Notes under the pieces: model-generated | The model's database searches: none | Seen by the model: the letters and a program-made list of their open reading frames with translations, nothing else | What the model was told of the DNA's origin: nothing | Shown here: positions 51,331 to 59,939 of the stretch, piece after piece | How the letters are laid out: every line of letters starts with the position of its first letter | How positions within the stretch are numbered: the first letter of the stretch is position 1 | Translations under genes and position numbers: made by a program | Source: Mycobacterium sp. OTB74 | GTDB lineage: Bacteria > Actinomycetota > Actinomycetes > Mycobacteriales > Mycobacteriaceae | NCBI RefSeq assembly: GCF_029892685.1 | Contig: NZ_JARXVD010000010.1 | Span: 124,001 to 188,000, forward strand | Direction: 5' to 3' | DNA: 64,000 nt

Positions 51331-51593
51331 CAGATTCTCCCTGCCCCCAACGAACGTGCCGTCCGCGCATCCGCACCGGTGTTCGCTCCGTCATCTCATT
51401 CTCTCAGCGCCACGATCACCGGACCGACGGCTTTCTGACGCGACCGACCGCGTCAACTGGTGGTGTCAGCATCATCGACAGCGTCGCTAGTCTCAGGGCG
51501 TACTTGTAGCCGTCGAACTCCCGGAACCGGCCGCCGCATGGTCGATGCTCGCCGCGTGGAACGCGGTGGTGGCCACGGTGTTCCCCCCGCGGG

Positions 51594-52091
51594 CTACTCG
51601 CCCGGCTTCTCGGTTTCACGCGGTGTCGCGTGCGACTCCTTGAACGTCGGCCGACCGCTGGCGCTGATCACGGCGCACGCCTGGTAGAAGTAGGCGACGC
51701 TGTCGACCTCGCCGTTGTTGACCCGCTTGAAGCCCTTCCAGATCGGGCTTGCATGCGCCTTATCCGAGGCTCGGTACAGCGTGAGCGACCCGCCCCAGCG
51801 TGCGACTTCCGGAGAACTGTCGACCCACTTGTAGCCCGCGTCGCGGACGAGCACCTCACCGACGTAGCAGCCGAACACGAAGATCGTCTCGGCCACAGCG
51901 TCGGAGCCCGGCTCCCGGAAGCTGTCCAGGATCTCGTCCACCCGGTTCAGCGACTCCGGGGTGTAGTCAAGCTCGACACCGTTGATGTTGCGCTCGGCGT
52001 CGACGGCGCGCTGCGCGAGCTCGGCGGCGTGCTCAGCTGTCGGCGCCGCCGGAAGCCGTAGTCGTCGCCCCGTCCACGCCGGGCCGGTCAC
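51594..52091 (-). CDS. Hypothetical protein, immunity-like (165 aa)
   Basis: A GTG 22 bases after the Imm33 gene's stop gives MTGPAWTGRRLRLPAAPTAE. The core (NRVDEILDSFREPGSDAVAE, then TIFVFGCYVGEVLVRDAGYK) recalls DUF3806-like proteins, with a conserved FGCYVGE helix and a Trp after it. Acidic, single domain. Position directly after the ankyrin and Imm33 genes supports membership of the immunity array. Family assignment is weak. Confidence 0.68.
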   Translation of the reverse strand: MTGPAWTGRRLRLPAAPTAEHAAELAQRAVDAERNINGVELDYTPESLNRVDEILDSFREPGSDAVAETIFVFGCYVGEVLVRDAGYKWVDSSPEVARWGGSLTLYRASDKAHASPIWKGFKRVNNGEVDSVAYFYQACAVISASGRPTFKESHATPRETEKPGE

Positions 52092-52113
52092 CGCGGCGTC
52101 AGCGGGTCGACGG

Positions 52114-52488
52114 TCACTGCGGCCGGCCCCGGAACTGAGGCGGGACGTAGAACTCCTCGACGGGTATCTGTCGCCCCGTCGGGGTGTCGTAGATGGTGAT
52201 GCCACGTTCGTCTCGCACGATCTGCAGGTCGGACCCGACCGGGAAGTCGTAGATGCCGATCAGCGCGGGCTCGATGTTGCACACGTCGTTGAACGCGACG
52301 ATCTGCCAGTTGCTCTGATCGTTGAGGTACTCGGCGGTGTCGATGTGGCTGGAGATCTGCCAGCCGTTGTCGGCACCGCCCGTGGACGCGACCCGCACCA
52401 TCCAGCGCACCTTCCCGCGACGCTCCATGACGTTCTTGGTCGCCAGGCAGGCCCCGGACTTCGGGATGAACTCGATGTAGTCCGGCAT
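52114..52488 (-). CDS. Imm33 (DUF2185) family immunity protein
   Basis: 124 aa; the ATG directly follows the TAG of the ankyrin gene. The sequence shows the Imm33 pattern well: SGACLATKNVMERRGKVRWM, then DNGWQISSHIDTAEYLND and FNDVCNIEPALIGIYDFPVG. Imm33 proteins are immunity factors linked to polymorphic toxins and also appear as spare copies in arrays. It is the second gene after the GH-E toxin, so it might protect against this toxin or another. Confidence 0.85.
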   Translation of the reverse strand: MPDYIEFIPKSGACLATKNVMERRGKVRWMVRVASTGGADNGWQISSHIDTAEYLNDQSNWQIVAFNDVCNIEPALIGIYDFPVGSDLQIVRDERGITIYDTPTGRQIPVEEFYVPPQFRGRPQ

Positions 52489-53022
52489 CTACGCGGTACT
52501 CCGTGCCGCTTCGTACGCGGCGGCTCGCTCGCGCAGGATCGGGAAGTTCCACACCGAGTCGAAGATCAGATCGTGGAGGGTGCCGCGAAGGCACGGTGCC
52601 GACAGGTCGAGGTTCGGCTGGTCGAAGATCACGTCGTAGAACGGGACACGCTCGACTTCGGGGCTCGGCCCGTGTTCGATGAGGACCGCCAGCGGTGGCC
52701 CCGAACGCTTGGACACCTGGTTGATGTCGGCGCCCCCGTCGATGAGGCGTCGCAGCATCGGCGCTTCGAGTTCCGTCTCATGCCGGCGAGTGCCGAACAG
52801 GACGTGCAAGACATTGATCCCCCGAGAAACGACTGCTGGATCGGCTCCGTCATCGAGCAAGCGATTCGTGATCGCTACCCGTGCCTGTATGTCCTTATTG
52901 GTGACGGACTCGAACAGCAGGGTGCGCCCGCTGCTGTCGAGATGGGGCGCATCCGCTGGTCTGTACACCTGCAGGAAGTCCGCGTAGGAGCATGTGCTCG
53001 CGGCGTAGATCAGGCTCGGCAT
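52489..53022 (-). CDS. Ankyrin-repeat protein, probable cognate immunity to the GH-E toxin
   Basis: 177 aa from ATG (MPSLIYAASTCSYADFLQVY) with GGAAGAGAGAA upstream. Three or four ankyrin repeats are visible: DSSGRTLLFESVTNKDIQAR, then LLDDGADPAVVSRGINVLHV and LIDGGADINQVSKRSGPPLA. Ankyrin proteins are a known immunity type for nuclease toxins in contact-dependent systems. It starts 20 bases after the toxin stop on the same strand, the position expected for the cognate immunity gene. Confidence 0.85.
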   Translation of the reverse strand: MPSLIYAASTCSYADFLQVYRPADAPHLDSSGRTLLFESVTNKDIQARVAITNRLLDDGADPAVVSRGINVLHVLFGTRRHETELEAPMLRRLIDGGADINQVSKRSGPPLAVLIEHGPSPEVERVPFYDVIFDQPNLDLSAPCLRGTLHDLIFDSVWNFPILRERAAAYEAARSTA

Positions 53023-53041
53023 CTGTTCTCTCTTCCGCCTG

Positions 53042-55078
53042 TCACGGTCTCTCATCGATGTGTGATCGATTCCTGTACGGGTCTTGGACTCCATAATTCT
53101 CGGGGTCTCGGTATTGCTGAATGAACTCCTCGAACGTGATGTCTCCGTGAAGGTACCGCTCGCGGAGGGTCGCATACTCCCGACCTTCGACGTGACCCAT
53201 GTCCCACAGCCCCTTGCGCGGGTCACCAGGCTGCCACTCGATGAGGCGGTGTCCGTCTTGCACGGTCCAATCATCCCCGGTCGGTCCGTTGGGGTGCAGC
53301 TGAACCCATTGCTGGTCGGGGCCGGGACGCGGCAGGTTGAGTTCGCCGCGGTCGATCTGGCCCAGCTGTGCGTCGTGTGACTGATTCCAGACGTCCGGGA
53401 CTTGGGTCGGCCCGTAGTCGGGCCGGTGGTTGGCGTAGGGCAGTCGGTTGCCGTCGCCGTCGTAGCCGAAAGAGCCGGGGTCTCCGGTCTCCGGTAGGTG
53501 CCCAGTCGACGGTGAGTGGTCAGTCGAAGCCGGCGGAGCGGCATCACCGCCGTGTCCGATCAGCCCGTGGTCACCGCTGTGCGGAACGTCCACCGGTGGG
53601 CTGGGAGCATCGGGCACAGGGTCACGGCCCACGGGGCCGTGGGTGACCTCGTGCTGGAGGCCGCGCTCGACGGTTTCGTCCAGCGCGCCGCGCGCGACTG
53701 TGCCTTCACCGCCCAGGGGCGCCGTCGCCGCAGCAGCGGTGCCGTCGAAGAGCATCTTGCCCGCGTAGCGGCCGGGATTGTCGACCATCTCCTGCGCCTC
53801 GCGCTGGGCGGCGTTCCAGCGCAGCGGGTCGTTGCGGACGTCGTCGACGGTGCCCTGGGCGAGTTGCTTCCAGGAGTCGGCGACGCCGGGGTGCCCGGGT
53901 CCGCCAGTGCCGGTGAGGTTCTCGATCCCGTCGAGGGTTTCGCGCCCTTGGGCGTAGAACCCTTCGTGCATGTTGTTGGTGAAGTCGTTGAACCCGTCAC
54001 CGAGCCGTTGTCCCCAGCCGGGCAGCGGGGGCTTCGGGCCGGGTTCCTGTCCCGTTGGCGGCTGCAGTGGCAGTGGCTTCTGCGCATTGGCCGCCATCGC
54101 GGCCAGGCGTTGATCGACCTCGGCCCGAGGCACCGTGGGATCGTTCAGCAGCACTTGGCGCGCGGCGGCGAGGCCGGCCTTCCCCTCGGGGGTGTTCGGG
54201 TCGAATTTCGGCGGCGCACCCGGCCCCGCCGCGCTGGGTGGACCGGCAGGCAGAAGCATGTCCTGCACCGACTTCGGGTGCGTGGCGGTGTCCTTCTGGT
54301 GCTCCCGTGCAGCCTCGATCAGATCCATCGCGTTCGGCTTGTCAGCCGGCTTGGGTTGTGCGGCGCCGTCCGGCTTCTCCGGTGGGAGCATGAGCGCTGC
54401 GAGCCCGTTGGGATCGTCTGCACCCGAAGGCTTCTCACCCGGTTTCTCGCCAGGCTTGCCCTTTCCGTCGCCGGCCGCGGTGGTCTTGTTGTCCACCAAC
54501 TGCACGTGCGCGCCGTGCTCGTCGCCCTCGCCGTGGAACTTGATCCCTTGCAGCTCAGCGGCTTTCGCCGTCAGCTGCTTCCCGACGAGCTTGTCGGCAG
54601 CGACGAGTTGCGCGGCCCGGAACCGGATGAACTCGGCGTGCTCCTTCGCGGCCTTGTTCCGCTCGAGGACGGTGTCGATGTCGTACTTGCGGGCGTCGGT
54701 CACCGACAGGTCGTCGGCCACGGTGAAGCCGTCCTGCTCCGCCTCGCTGAGCGCTTCGGCCACCAGCTTCTTCACCGCGCGGATGTCCTCGGCGCCGGTG
54801 CGTGCCTGCTTCGCGGCTTCGGTCTTCACCTCGGCGTGGTGGCGCACCACTCCCAGGTCACCGGTCACCCGGTTCACGGCCGCCTCGTTCGCGAGGCCCG
54901 TCCACTCGGTGCCGCCGGGGGAGACGACGTTGCGGTGGTGCTGCTCGAACGTGGCGACCGACGTGGTGGCCTTCGCGTCCCACCTGTCCGCGGCGTCGTC
55001 GAGGTGCTGGGTGGGCCAGTTCTCGATGCCCGACCGGGTGGGCAGTTCCTCGTCCGCGGCGGCCGGAACCGCGCTCAC
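53042..55078 (-). CDS. Type VII-secreted polymorphic toxin with C-terminal GH-E nuclease (678 aa)
   Basis: Starts at a GTG overlapping the EspC-like gene's stop (GTGA). Residues 15-200 are a helical secretion head of WXG type, with WTG in GGTEWTGLANEAAVN and long coiled helices. A Pro/Ala/Gly/Asp-rich linker follows (about 200-330, and again 480-550). The last 54 residues are a GH-E nuclease, a member of the HNH/Endo VII group: Trp625, GH at 628-629, Glu631, and Asn670, Ser672, His673 in YRNRSHID. The product should be exported by an ESX system and cut nucleic acid in rival cells. The neighbouring genes supply a partner and immunity. No ESX machinery lies in the window. Confidence 0.9.
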   Translation of the reverse strand: MSAVPAAADEELPTRSGIENWPTQHLDDAADRWDAKATTSVATFEQHHRNVVSPGGTEWTGLANEAAVNRVTGDLGVVRHHAEVKTEAAKQARTGAEDIRAVKKLVAEALSEAEQDGFTVADDLSVTDARKYDIDTVLERNKAAKEHAEFIRFRAAQLVAADKLVGKQLTAKAAELQGIKFHGEGDEHGAHVQLVDNKTTAAGDGKGKPGEKPGEKPSGADDPNGLAALMLPPEKPDGAAQPKPADKPNAMDLIEAAREHQKDTATHPKSVQDMLLPAGPPSAAGPGAPPKFDPNTPEGKAGLAAARQVLLNDPTVPRAEVDQRLAAMAANAQKPLPLQPPTGQEPGPKPPLPGWGQRLGDGFNDFTNNMHEGFYAQGRETLDGIENLTGTGGPGHPGVADSWKQLAQGTVDDVRNDPLRWNAAQREAQEMVDNPGRYAGKMLFDGTAAAATAPLGGEGTVARGALDETVERGLQHEVTHGPVGRDPVPDAPSPPVDVPHSGDHGLIGHGGDAAPPASTDHSPSTGHLPETGDPGSFGYDGDGNRLPYANHRPDYGPTQVPDVWNQSHDAQLGQIDRGELNLPRPGPDQQWVQLHPNGPTGDDWTVQDGHRLIEWQPGDPRKGLWDMGHVEGREYATLRERYLHGDITFEEFIQQYRDPENYGVQDPYRNRSHIDERP

Positions 55079-55356
55079 ACGCTCACCGTGGTGATGGCTT
55101 GGCCGCCACCGTCGTCGGTCTCCTGGAAGGCGGTGGCGCCGGAGCCGAGGGTGTCGGCCTGGCCGCCGATGCGGTTCGAGTGGCGGGTCGCGGTCCCGGT
55201 GATCGCGGCGTCCATGGCGGCTACACCGGCGGCGCTGGCGTGGGTGGTGCCCGGGGCGGCGGCGTCGGTGCCGGCGGTCAGTCCGGCGGCGAGGGCACCG
55301 CTGCCGGCGGCCCCGCGGCGCAGACCGTCCACGTCGACGTGCAGCTCATCCGCCAT
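55075..55356 (-). CDS. EspC-like (DUF2580-type) small ESX partner protein
   Basis: 93 aa. MADELHVDVDGLRRGAAGSG is the typical start of the EspC/DUF2580 family, small helical proteins secreted with ESX effectors. Two Ala/Gly-rich helices follow (AGVAAMDAAITGTATRHSNR, then RIGGQADTLGSGATAFQETD). It is coupled to the toxin by GTGA, so the two are almost surely co-translated and may form a secretion heterodimer. Confidence 0.85.
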   Translation of the reverse strand: MADELHVDVDGLRRGAAGSGALAAGLTAGTDAAAPGTTHASAAGVAAMDAAITGTATRHSNRIGGQADTLGSGATAFQETDDGGGQAITTVSV

Positions 55357-56533
55357 GTCGTCCCCCACGAACCCCACAATTGAATGCTCACGCTACAGGA
55401 CGGAATCGGTGGTTCCCGACGGTGATTTCGGACGCGGGAGCGCTATCGATTTCTGCGGGGACGGATGCGGTCAGTCAGGCTGAGCCGAGACTGGCTTGCG
55501 AGGATATGAGTGGAAATGCGTCGTCCTGCCGATGGGGGCACACCTTCTCACGGCGGTGGTGTGGCTCGTGTGAAACCGCGCGCTACCCATACACCGAAGC
55601 CCAAGCGCGTGGGTTTGCCGGGAAATCTGATCGGCGATGCCGGTATCCAGGTGTATCGAGTCGGGCATTTGTCGGTAGCGGTGGTGAGACAACCAACAAA
55701 CCGGCGCCAGTAGATGACTGACACCGCGCGTTCGCGTCCCGCGCCAGATTCGATAGCAAAATACAGTCTGCCCCGGAACTGAGCCGGGCCCGTTGTGGGT
55801 TTCGGTGGGCGGTCGCAAACTCCGAATGTGGATGGCAACCCGCATTGGGTATGCGCGCTGTCGCCACACCGGTCGGCGGGAAGTCGCTGATGTTTGCCCC
55901 GGATGTGTTGGTTAGGCGCCGGTAGGCGCGTCACGTGGATGCGATACAGCGGCCCATCCAGAGGCGCGCGAAAATGCGCCGAACCGGGGGCACGGTATAC
56001 ATCAGCAACGCGCATGCGTAGGAGATGTTTCTGCGACACGTGGCTTGGGCTACAGCTCGCGATACACGGCGCGCTACAACCGGCGATACGGGTGGCGCTA
56101 CCAGCATGCCTACAAGCTGCGATACAACGCGCGATAAGGGATGCATTGCTCCAGTCATGTTTTGCTGCAAGCTCTGGGTTTGGATTGGTCGGCGGCTTGT
56201 GCCGAGGCCGGGGCGAGTGGGACATGGTGGCCGCCGCGCCGCGCGATCCATACACGCCGTGAGGGTCGGTCGGCGGCAGGCGCGGATGAAATGGCAAACG
56301 TGTCGTGGTCGCTATGGGCGGCGGGCTCAAGACCGTTTGCGGATGGAACGAACCGGGCACCGGGCACGTCTAATCGTGACGTACGAGCACACACAGGCTC
56401 TGGATCGGCCGGCCCTGGTGCGGTAGGCAGAGGTTTGCCCGACTGCGGAGCGGTAGTGGCATCGGCTGTTGTGTCGGACGGGCGGAGGCGACCACAGAGG
56501 AGTCCGAGCAGGAACTCTGCAACAGGCGGCGGG
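55357..56533 (-). other. 1.2-kb region without a supported gene, upstream of the toxin operon
   Basis: All frames here are Arg/Ser/Pro-rich or short, without good starts. It holds the promoter side of the EspC-toxin operon at its left end and a 12-base tandem repeat array near 56.1 kb. GATAC/GTATC words are frequent throughout. It may be the remains of one or more decayed genes, possibly one whose product had a four-residue repeat. Confidence 0.5.
56047..56142. repeat. Eight tandem 12-bp degenerate units (GCGATAC/GCGCTAC + 5 variable)
   Basis: Eight consecutive 12-base units share a 7-base head (GCGATAC, GCGCTAC, GGGCTAC, TGCCTAC) followed by five variable bases. Period 12 would translate as four-residue repeats in any frame, for example RRAT-TGDT-GGAT-SMPT on the plus strand. 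No long ORF with a start supports translation, so it is either a pseudogene of a tetrapeptide-repeat protein or a DNA-level array. Confidence 0.7.
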
Positions 56534-57409
56534 TTAGGACTCGGCCACCAGTTCGACAACCTCGTCCGCCGCGGCGGCGAGCAGTGACGTGACCGGGACC
56601 CCGACCAGCTCCTCCAGCTCGACTTGCCGGTCAACGCTGAGCCGCGCCCACACCTGGTCGAACGGGTGCCACGGATCATCCCCGTCGGTGACCGCGCCGG
56701 GTTCGCCCCAGAAGTCCGAGCGCAGCTGCTCGCCGAAACTTTCGCTCGTCTCTCCGGACATGAAGTACGCCAGGGGGTGTTCCACCCGCATCGGGACCGG
56801 CATGTGGCCGCGGGCGGTGATGTCTGCCGGTGCGACCAGCCACTCCGGAGTGACGCGGAACAGCCACTGGGCCGTCTCGAGCGCCTCGTCCAGGTCGGCG
56901 GCCTCCGCCACGTCGGCGAACAGGTCAGCCGCGGTCCTGCCGTCGCCCCGATCCCGCAGCGCCCCCAGTGGTGCGGTCGCGAGAAGCAGAGCGGGCGGGT
57001 CGGCCAGGCGCTGCGCTTGCACCCACAGGTGGCCCTGTTGCGATGAGTTCCAGTACCAGCCGATCTCCGGGTGGCGGATGCGGTAGACGGCCCACAGCGC
57101 CTCCCAGGTGGCCTCCGGTGCGCGGTCGGCCCAGCTGCCGGCCTTCACCGGGTGTCCGGTCACGAACACGGTGTCCGGTCGCTGGTCTACCACCGCGAAT
57201 CTGTTGTACGCGGTCAGGTCGTCCATCAGGGCCTCGACCGGCACGTCGTGCGCGACGGCCACGGCCTCGATCTGCTCCGCCACACTCAGCGGCGCGAATC
57301 CGCCGCGCATGATGCGCTCCGCCATCGAGACGCGGGTGCCATGGAAGACGTTGACGGGGAGCTGCGCGATCTGGTCGGCGACGTTGTCCACGCGGACAGG
57401 GTCGCTCAT
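56534..57409 (-). CDS. ADP-ribosyltransferase-fold-like protein (291 aa)
   Basis: The ATG overlaps the upstream stop (ATGA). VNVFHGTRVSMAERIMRGGF has the H-G-T and following IxxGGF of PARP/diphtheria-type ART first strands (His23, Thr25). RPDTVFVTGHPVKAGSWADR fits the second ART strand and helix. A final Glu cannot be assigned with certainty, so activity is unclear. The rest is a helical region and a conserved C-terminal block (PWHPFDQVWARL). A remnant of a paralog's C-terminus lies near 30 kb. It may be a toxin component, an RNA/DNA-modifying enzyme or an antitoxin-like ART; family weak. Confidence 0.68.
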   Translation of the reverse strand: MSDPVRVDNVADQIAQLPVNVFHGTRVSMAERIMRGGFAPLSVAEQIEAVAVAHDVPVEALMDDLTAYNRFAVVDQRPDTVFVTGHPVKAGSWADRAPEATWEALWAVYRIRHPEIGWYWNSSQQGHLWVQAQRLADPPALLLATAPLGALRDRGDGRTAADLFADVAEAADLDEALETAQWLFRVTPEWLVAPADITARGHMPVPMRVEHPLAYFMSGETSESFGEQLRSDFWGEPGAVTDGDDPWHPFDQVWARLSVDRQVELEELVGVPVTSLLAAAADEVVELVAES

Positions 57410-57882
57410 ACGTCGGCGGCGTCGGCGGCCGGGTGTCGCAGGTCCATCACCGTGATCGCCAGGCCGGGGAACAGCCGCTCGAAGAACTCCTGCACGTAGC
57501 GCGGCGCGTCCGGCCCGTCGAATCTCGACTCGTCGGTGATGCTGCCGTCCCACCAGAACCAGCGCCCATCCCGCTTGAACCCGTACGGGTTCGGCAAATC
57601 GACGTTGGTGTAGGTGCGGGCGAAAGTACGCGCGGCACCCACGGCGAAGCCCCAGTCATCGCCGCCGCCGAAAGTCAGCGACCCGTCGGGGTCTGCGACA
57701 TGGGCCAGCTCGCCCGGCAGCTCGACCCGGACCATGCACCCACTCAGCTTCGGCCAAGGTCGCGGTGGTCGGCTCACCGACCGGAAGTGCCCGTTTCGGC
57801 CCGGCTCGTCGGGTCCGATCTCCGACCGGTTCGGGTGCACCACCCATTCCCGCTTGTTGAACTTCTTCGTCGCCTTGGCCAT
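57406..57882 (-). CDS. Hypothetical protein (158 aa)
   Basis: MAKATKKFNKREWVVHPNRS opens a basic N-terminus, followed by a beta-rich Trp/Gly section (LTFGGGDDWGFAVGAARTFA, GRWFWWDGSITDESRFDG) and a helical end (VQEFFERLFPGLAITVMDLR). No family is recognised. It is coupled by ATGA to the ART-like gene and follows the upstream gene by nine bases, so the three probably act together. Confidence 0.68.
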   Translation of the reverse strand: MAKATKKFNKREWVVHPNRSEIGPDEPGRNGHFRSVSRPPRPWPKLSGCMVRVELPGELAHVADPDGSLTFGGGDDWGFAVGAARTFARTYTNVDLPNPYGFKRDGRWFWWDGSITDESRFDGPDAPRYVQEFFERLFPGLAITVMDLRHPAADAADV

Positions 57883-57891
57883 CGCGGGCTC

Positions 57892-58221
57892 CTATTCGTC
57901 CTCGTCGTCCGGGCCGCGGCGCATCTCGGTGTCCCAGTCCGCCACCGACGCCATCACCGCCTCCATGAGTTCTTGGGCCTCTGGTGTGCCGGCGCGGTGC
58001 AGGTCACCGGTTGACCGCTCGTGTGCGCACGGCAGAAGCCGTTTCAGCGCGGCGGCGGCGGTCTCCACCTCCGGGGTGAAGGCGTTGTCGTACACCACGG
58101 CGGCGTTGAGGTAGCCCTGCATCACACCGGCCGCGCGGTAGATCCGAAACATGTTGGCGCGACGGGCAATGTCGTACGAGCGCTGCATCCGCTCGTCCAC
58201 TGCGGGGTCGATTGAGGTCAT
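57892..58221 (-). CDS. Hypothetical helical protein (109 aa)
   Basis: MTSIDPAVDERMQRSYDIAR starts an all-helical protein: ANMFRIYRAAGVMQGYLNAA, then EVETAAAALKRLLPCAHERS and a strongly acidic C-terminus (RRGPDDEDE). First gene of the three-gene ART-like operon, divergent from the STAS/ATPase gene. No family recognised. Confidence 0.62.
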   Translation of the reverse strand: MTSIDPAVDERMQRSYDIARRANMFRIYRAAGVMQGYLNAAVVYDNAFTPEVETAAAALKRLLPCAHERSTGDLHRAGTPEAQELMEAVMASVADWDTEMRRGPDDEDE

Positions 58222-58366
58222 GCCGGTGACGGTAGTCGGGGCCACCGACACGGCTGGTGCGTCGAGACGGGGTCCATGCGGTGATGGTGTCAGGAGGGGT
58301 TACGCCCGCAGCGATGCGCGGCGCGGGGAAGCTAGATGTGTCGGTACTCGATGCCATGATCGACCG

Positions 58367-59221
58367 GTGAATCTCCGCCCGCCACCGACGATCAAGCAGT
58401 TGCGGCCCCTTACGGCCGCCACGTTAGCTTCGTGGAGTTCGGCGACCCCGGCGGACGCCGATTCGGTGTTGATCGATCTGTCTCTCGTCCGGTTCGTCGA
58501 TCCCATGACCCTGACGACCATCGCGGCGGTGGCGGAGGACGCCGCGGCCTCAGGCCTGGCGGTCGAGTTCGTGCCACCCCAGGATCAGAGCGTCCGCAAC
58601 TACATCGCGCGCATGCACCTAGCCGAGTGCCTGGGACCCTTCTGCCCGAACGTCGCCCTGCCGAAGGTGAACGAGTGGGATACCGGCGACCGCCTGTACG
58701 AGCTGCAGCGGTTCGATGCTGCGAGCAGCGACGAGTTCGCCGAGACAGTGTTCCGTGCGCACCAGGACGCCGGCGGTAGCGACAAAGACACGAAGTCGTT
58801 CTTCAAGGGCGTCTCCGAGGTGCTCAGCAACGTCGCCGAACACAGCGGGGTTGAAGGCGGGTGGGCGGCGATGCAGGTCATGCCGAACAAGGACGGCATG
58901 ATCACCTTCGCCGTGGCCGACGCCGGGCACGGACTTGAGCGCACCCTCCGACGGCACAACGAGGTGGCCGGCCCGGTCGACGCCATCGAGAAGGCGTTTC
59001 AGCGCTCGGTATCGGGCACCGGGCAGTTGGGCCGGGGTACCGGGCTGGATGACCTGCTACAACGCGTCAAGCGGCACAAGGGCCATCTGCGCGCCTGGAG
59101 CGGTACCGGCGCCGGTCGGAGTTCGGGTGGCGCTCTCGCGTGTCAAGAGGTATCCGCTGCCTTCCCGGGAACGGTGATCTACGCTGGGTTCAAACCTGAG
59201 CTGAGGGAGGTGTCGACGTGA
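58367..59221 (+). CDS. STAS + HATPase protein (284 aa)
   Basis: The GTG (MNLRPPPTIKQL) lies six bases after CATGAT, a possible -10, so it is probably leaderless. Residues 40-95 have the STAS fold (VLIDLSLVRFVDPMTLTTIA). Residues about 150-270 are a GHKL ATPase: SEVLSNVAEHSG (N box), ITFAVADAGHGLERTLRR (G1 box) and GQLGRGTGLDDLLQRV (G2 box). Anti-sigma factor kinases and their partners use the same pair of folds, but here both are in one chain. Its neighbour is a small STAS-like protein. A switch or defence-sensor role is possible. Confidence 0.8.
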   Translation: MNLRPPPTIKQLRPLTAATLASWSSATPADADSVLIDLSLVRFVDPMTLTTIAAVAEDAAASGLAVEFVPPQDQSVRNYIARMHLAECLGPFCPNVALPKVNEWDTGDRLYELQRFDAASSDEFAETVFRAHQDAGGSDKDTKSFFKGVSEVLSNVAEHSGVEGGWAAMQVMPNKDGMITFAVADAGHGLERTLRRHNEVAGPVDAIEKAFQRSVSGTGQLGRGTGLDDLLQRVKRHKGHLRAWSGTGAGRSSGGALACQEVSAAFPGTVIYAGFKPELREVST

Positions 59222-59505
59222 CGGTTTCACTCGAAGCGCCGGCGCTGGCCGGATCCCGTCCCCGTGCACAGCAGCTCCTTGTCGAACTTCCCAACGACCT
59301 GACCGGCAGCGCGGTGCAACTGCACTGCGAGTCGCTGATCGCGGCGGCGGCGTCGTTCGCAGATGAGATCGTCCGTACGATCCTAGTGGACCGGAAGGCG
59401 GAGCTCCTCGAGGTCACGAGCGTCTCCGACCAGGAGTTCATTACCTACCTGCGTGAGCGCGCCGAGGTGTACGGCGTCGCCGATCGGCTTCAGGTCCTCT
59501 CGTAG
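59218..59505 (+). CDS. STAS-like (DUF4325) protein (95 aa)
   Basis: The GTG overlaps the ATPase stop (GTGA). The FADEIVRTILVDRKAELLEV segment and preceding ALESLIAAAASF-type helix match the STAS-like DUF4325 family, which usually occurs beside a GHKL ATPase. It is probably the binding partner of the upstream protein. Its 3' end overlaps the convergent membrane gene by 16 bases. Confidence 0.75.
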   Translation: MTVSLEAPALAGSRPRAQQLLVELPNDLTGSAVQLHCESLIAAAASFADEIVRTILVDRKAELLEVTSVSDQEFITYLRERAEVYGVADRLQVLS

Positions 59506-59939
59506 TTGCGCAGCTTCTCCGCTAGGGAAGCGTGCTCGTCGTTCAGTTCTTGCAGTGTCGGAACCGCGCGGTCTGTGTCCAGTGGATCGCGCGGCTGGCC
59601 GAACATCAGATAGAACTCGGTCATCTGGTCCCGGTAGTGCGTCCCGGCGTCTCGCAGCTGCGGGATATGCAGCAGCTGTACTGCCTGGTTGTACGCGCGG
59701 AGGGATCCGTGCAACGGCAGCAGAACCTTCGGGTCGTCCGGTGAGTTTGCCGCCGCGGTCACATACTCGGCGTACGCCTTGTCCAGCTGGGTGATCGCCG
59801 CCAGGACGCGGTCCACGCACCGCTTCCGGCGGTCCGCCTCCCGCGTTCTGCGTGACGCGAGCTGGGCGCTGAATGCACCGATGAGCGCACCGATGAGACC
59901 GACGCCACCGGAGACGAGGGCTGTTGCGACGTCAGCCAT
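59490..59939 (-). CDS. Membrane-anchored helical protein (149 aa)
   Basis: MADVATALVSGGVGLIGALI begins a single N-terminal membrane helix ending in a basic segment (RRTREADRRKRCVDRV), so the body should be cytosolic. The rest is helical (LAAITQLDKAYAEYVTAAAN, QELNDEHASLAEKLRNYE). Its start overlaps the end of the type ISP gene by 8 bases, so it is translated after it. Small anchored proteins like this occur beside restriction genes; role unknown. Confidence 0.7.
   Translation of the reverse strand: MADVATALVSGGVGLIGALIGAFSAQLASRRTREADRRKRCVDRVLAAITQLDKAYAEYVTAAANSPDDPKVLLPLHGSLRAYNQAVQLLHIPQLRDAGTHYRDQMTEFYLMFGQPRDPLDTDRAVPTLQELNDEHASLAEKLRNYERT

Noticed and set aside
53516..55483. 655-aa plus-strand ORF
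   Set aside because: Exactly antisense to the GH-E toxin and EspC-like genes, Arg/Val/Gly-rich with no domain; a shadow of high GC coding DNA.
56047..56142. CRISPR array
   Set aside because: Units are only 12 bases with no spacer-repeat alternation and no cas genes anywhere in the window.
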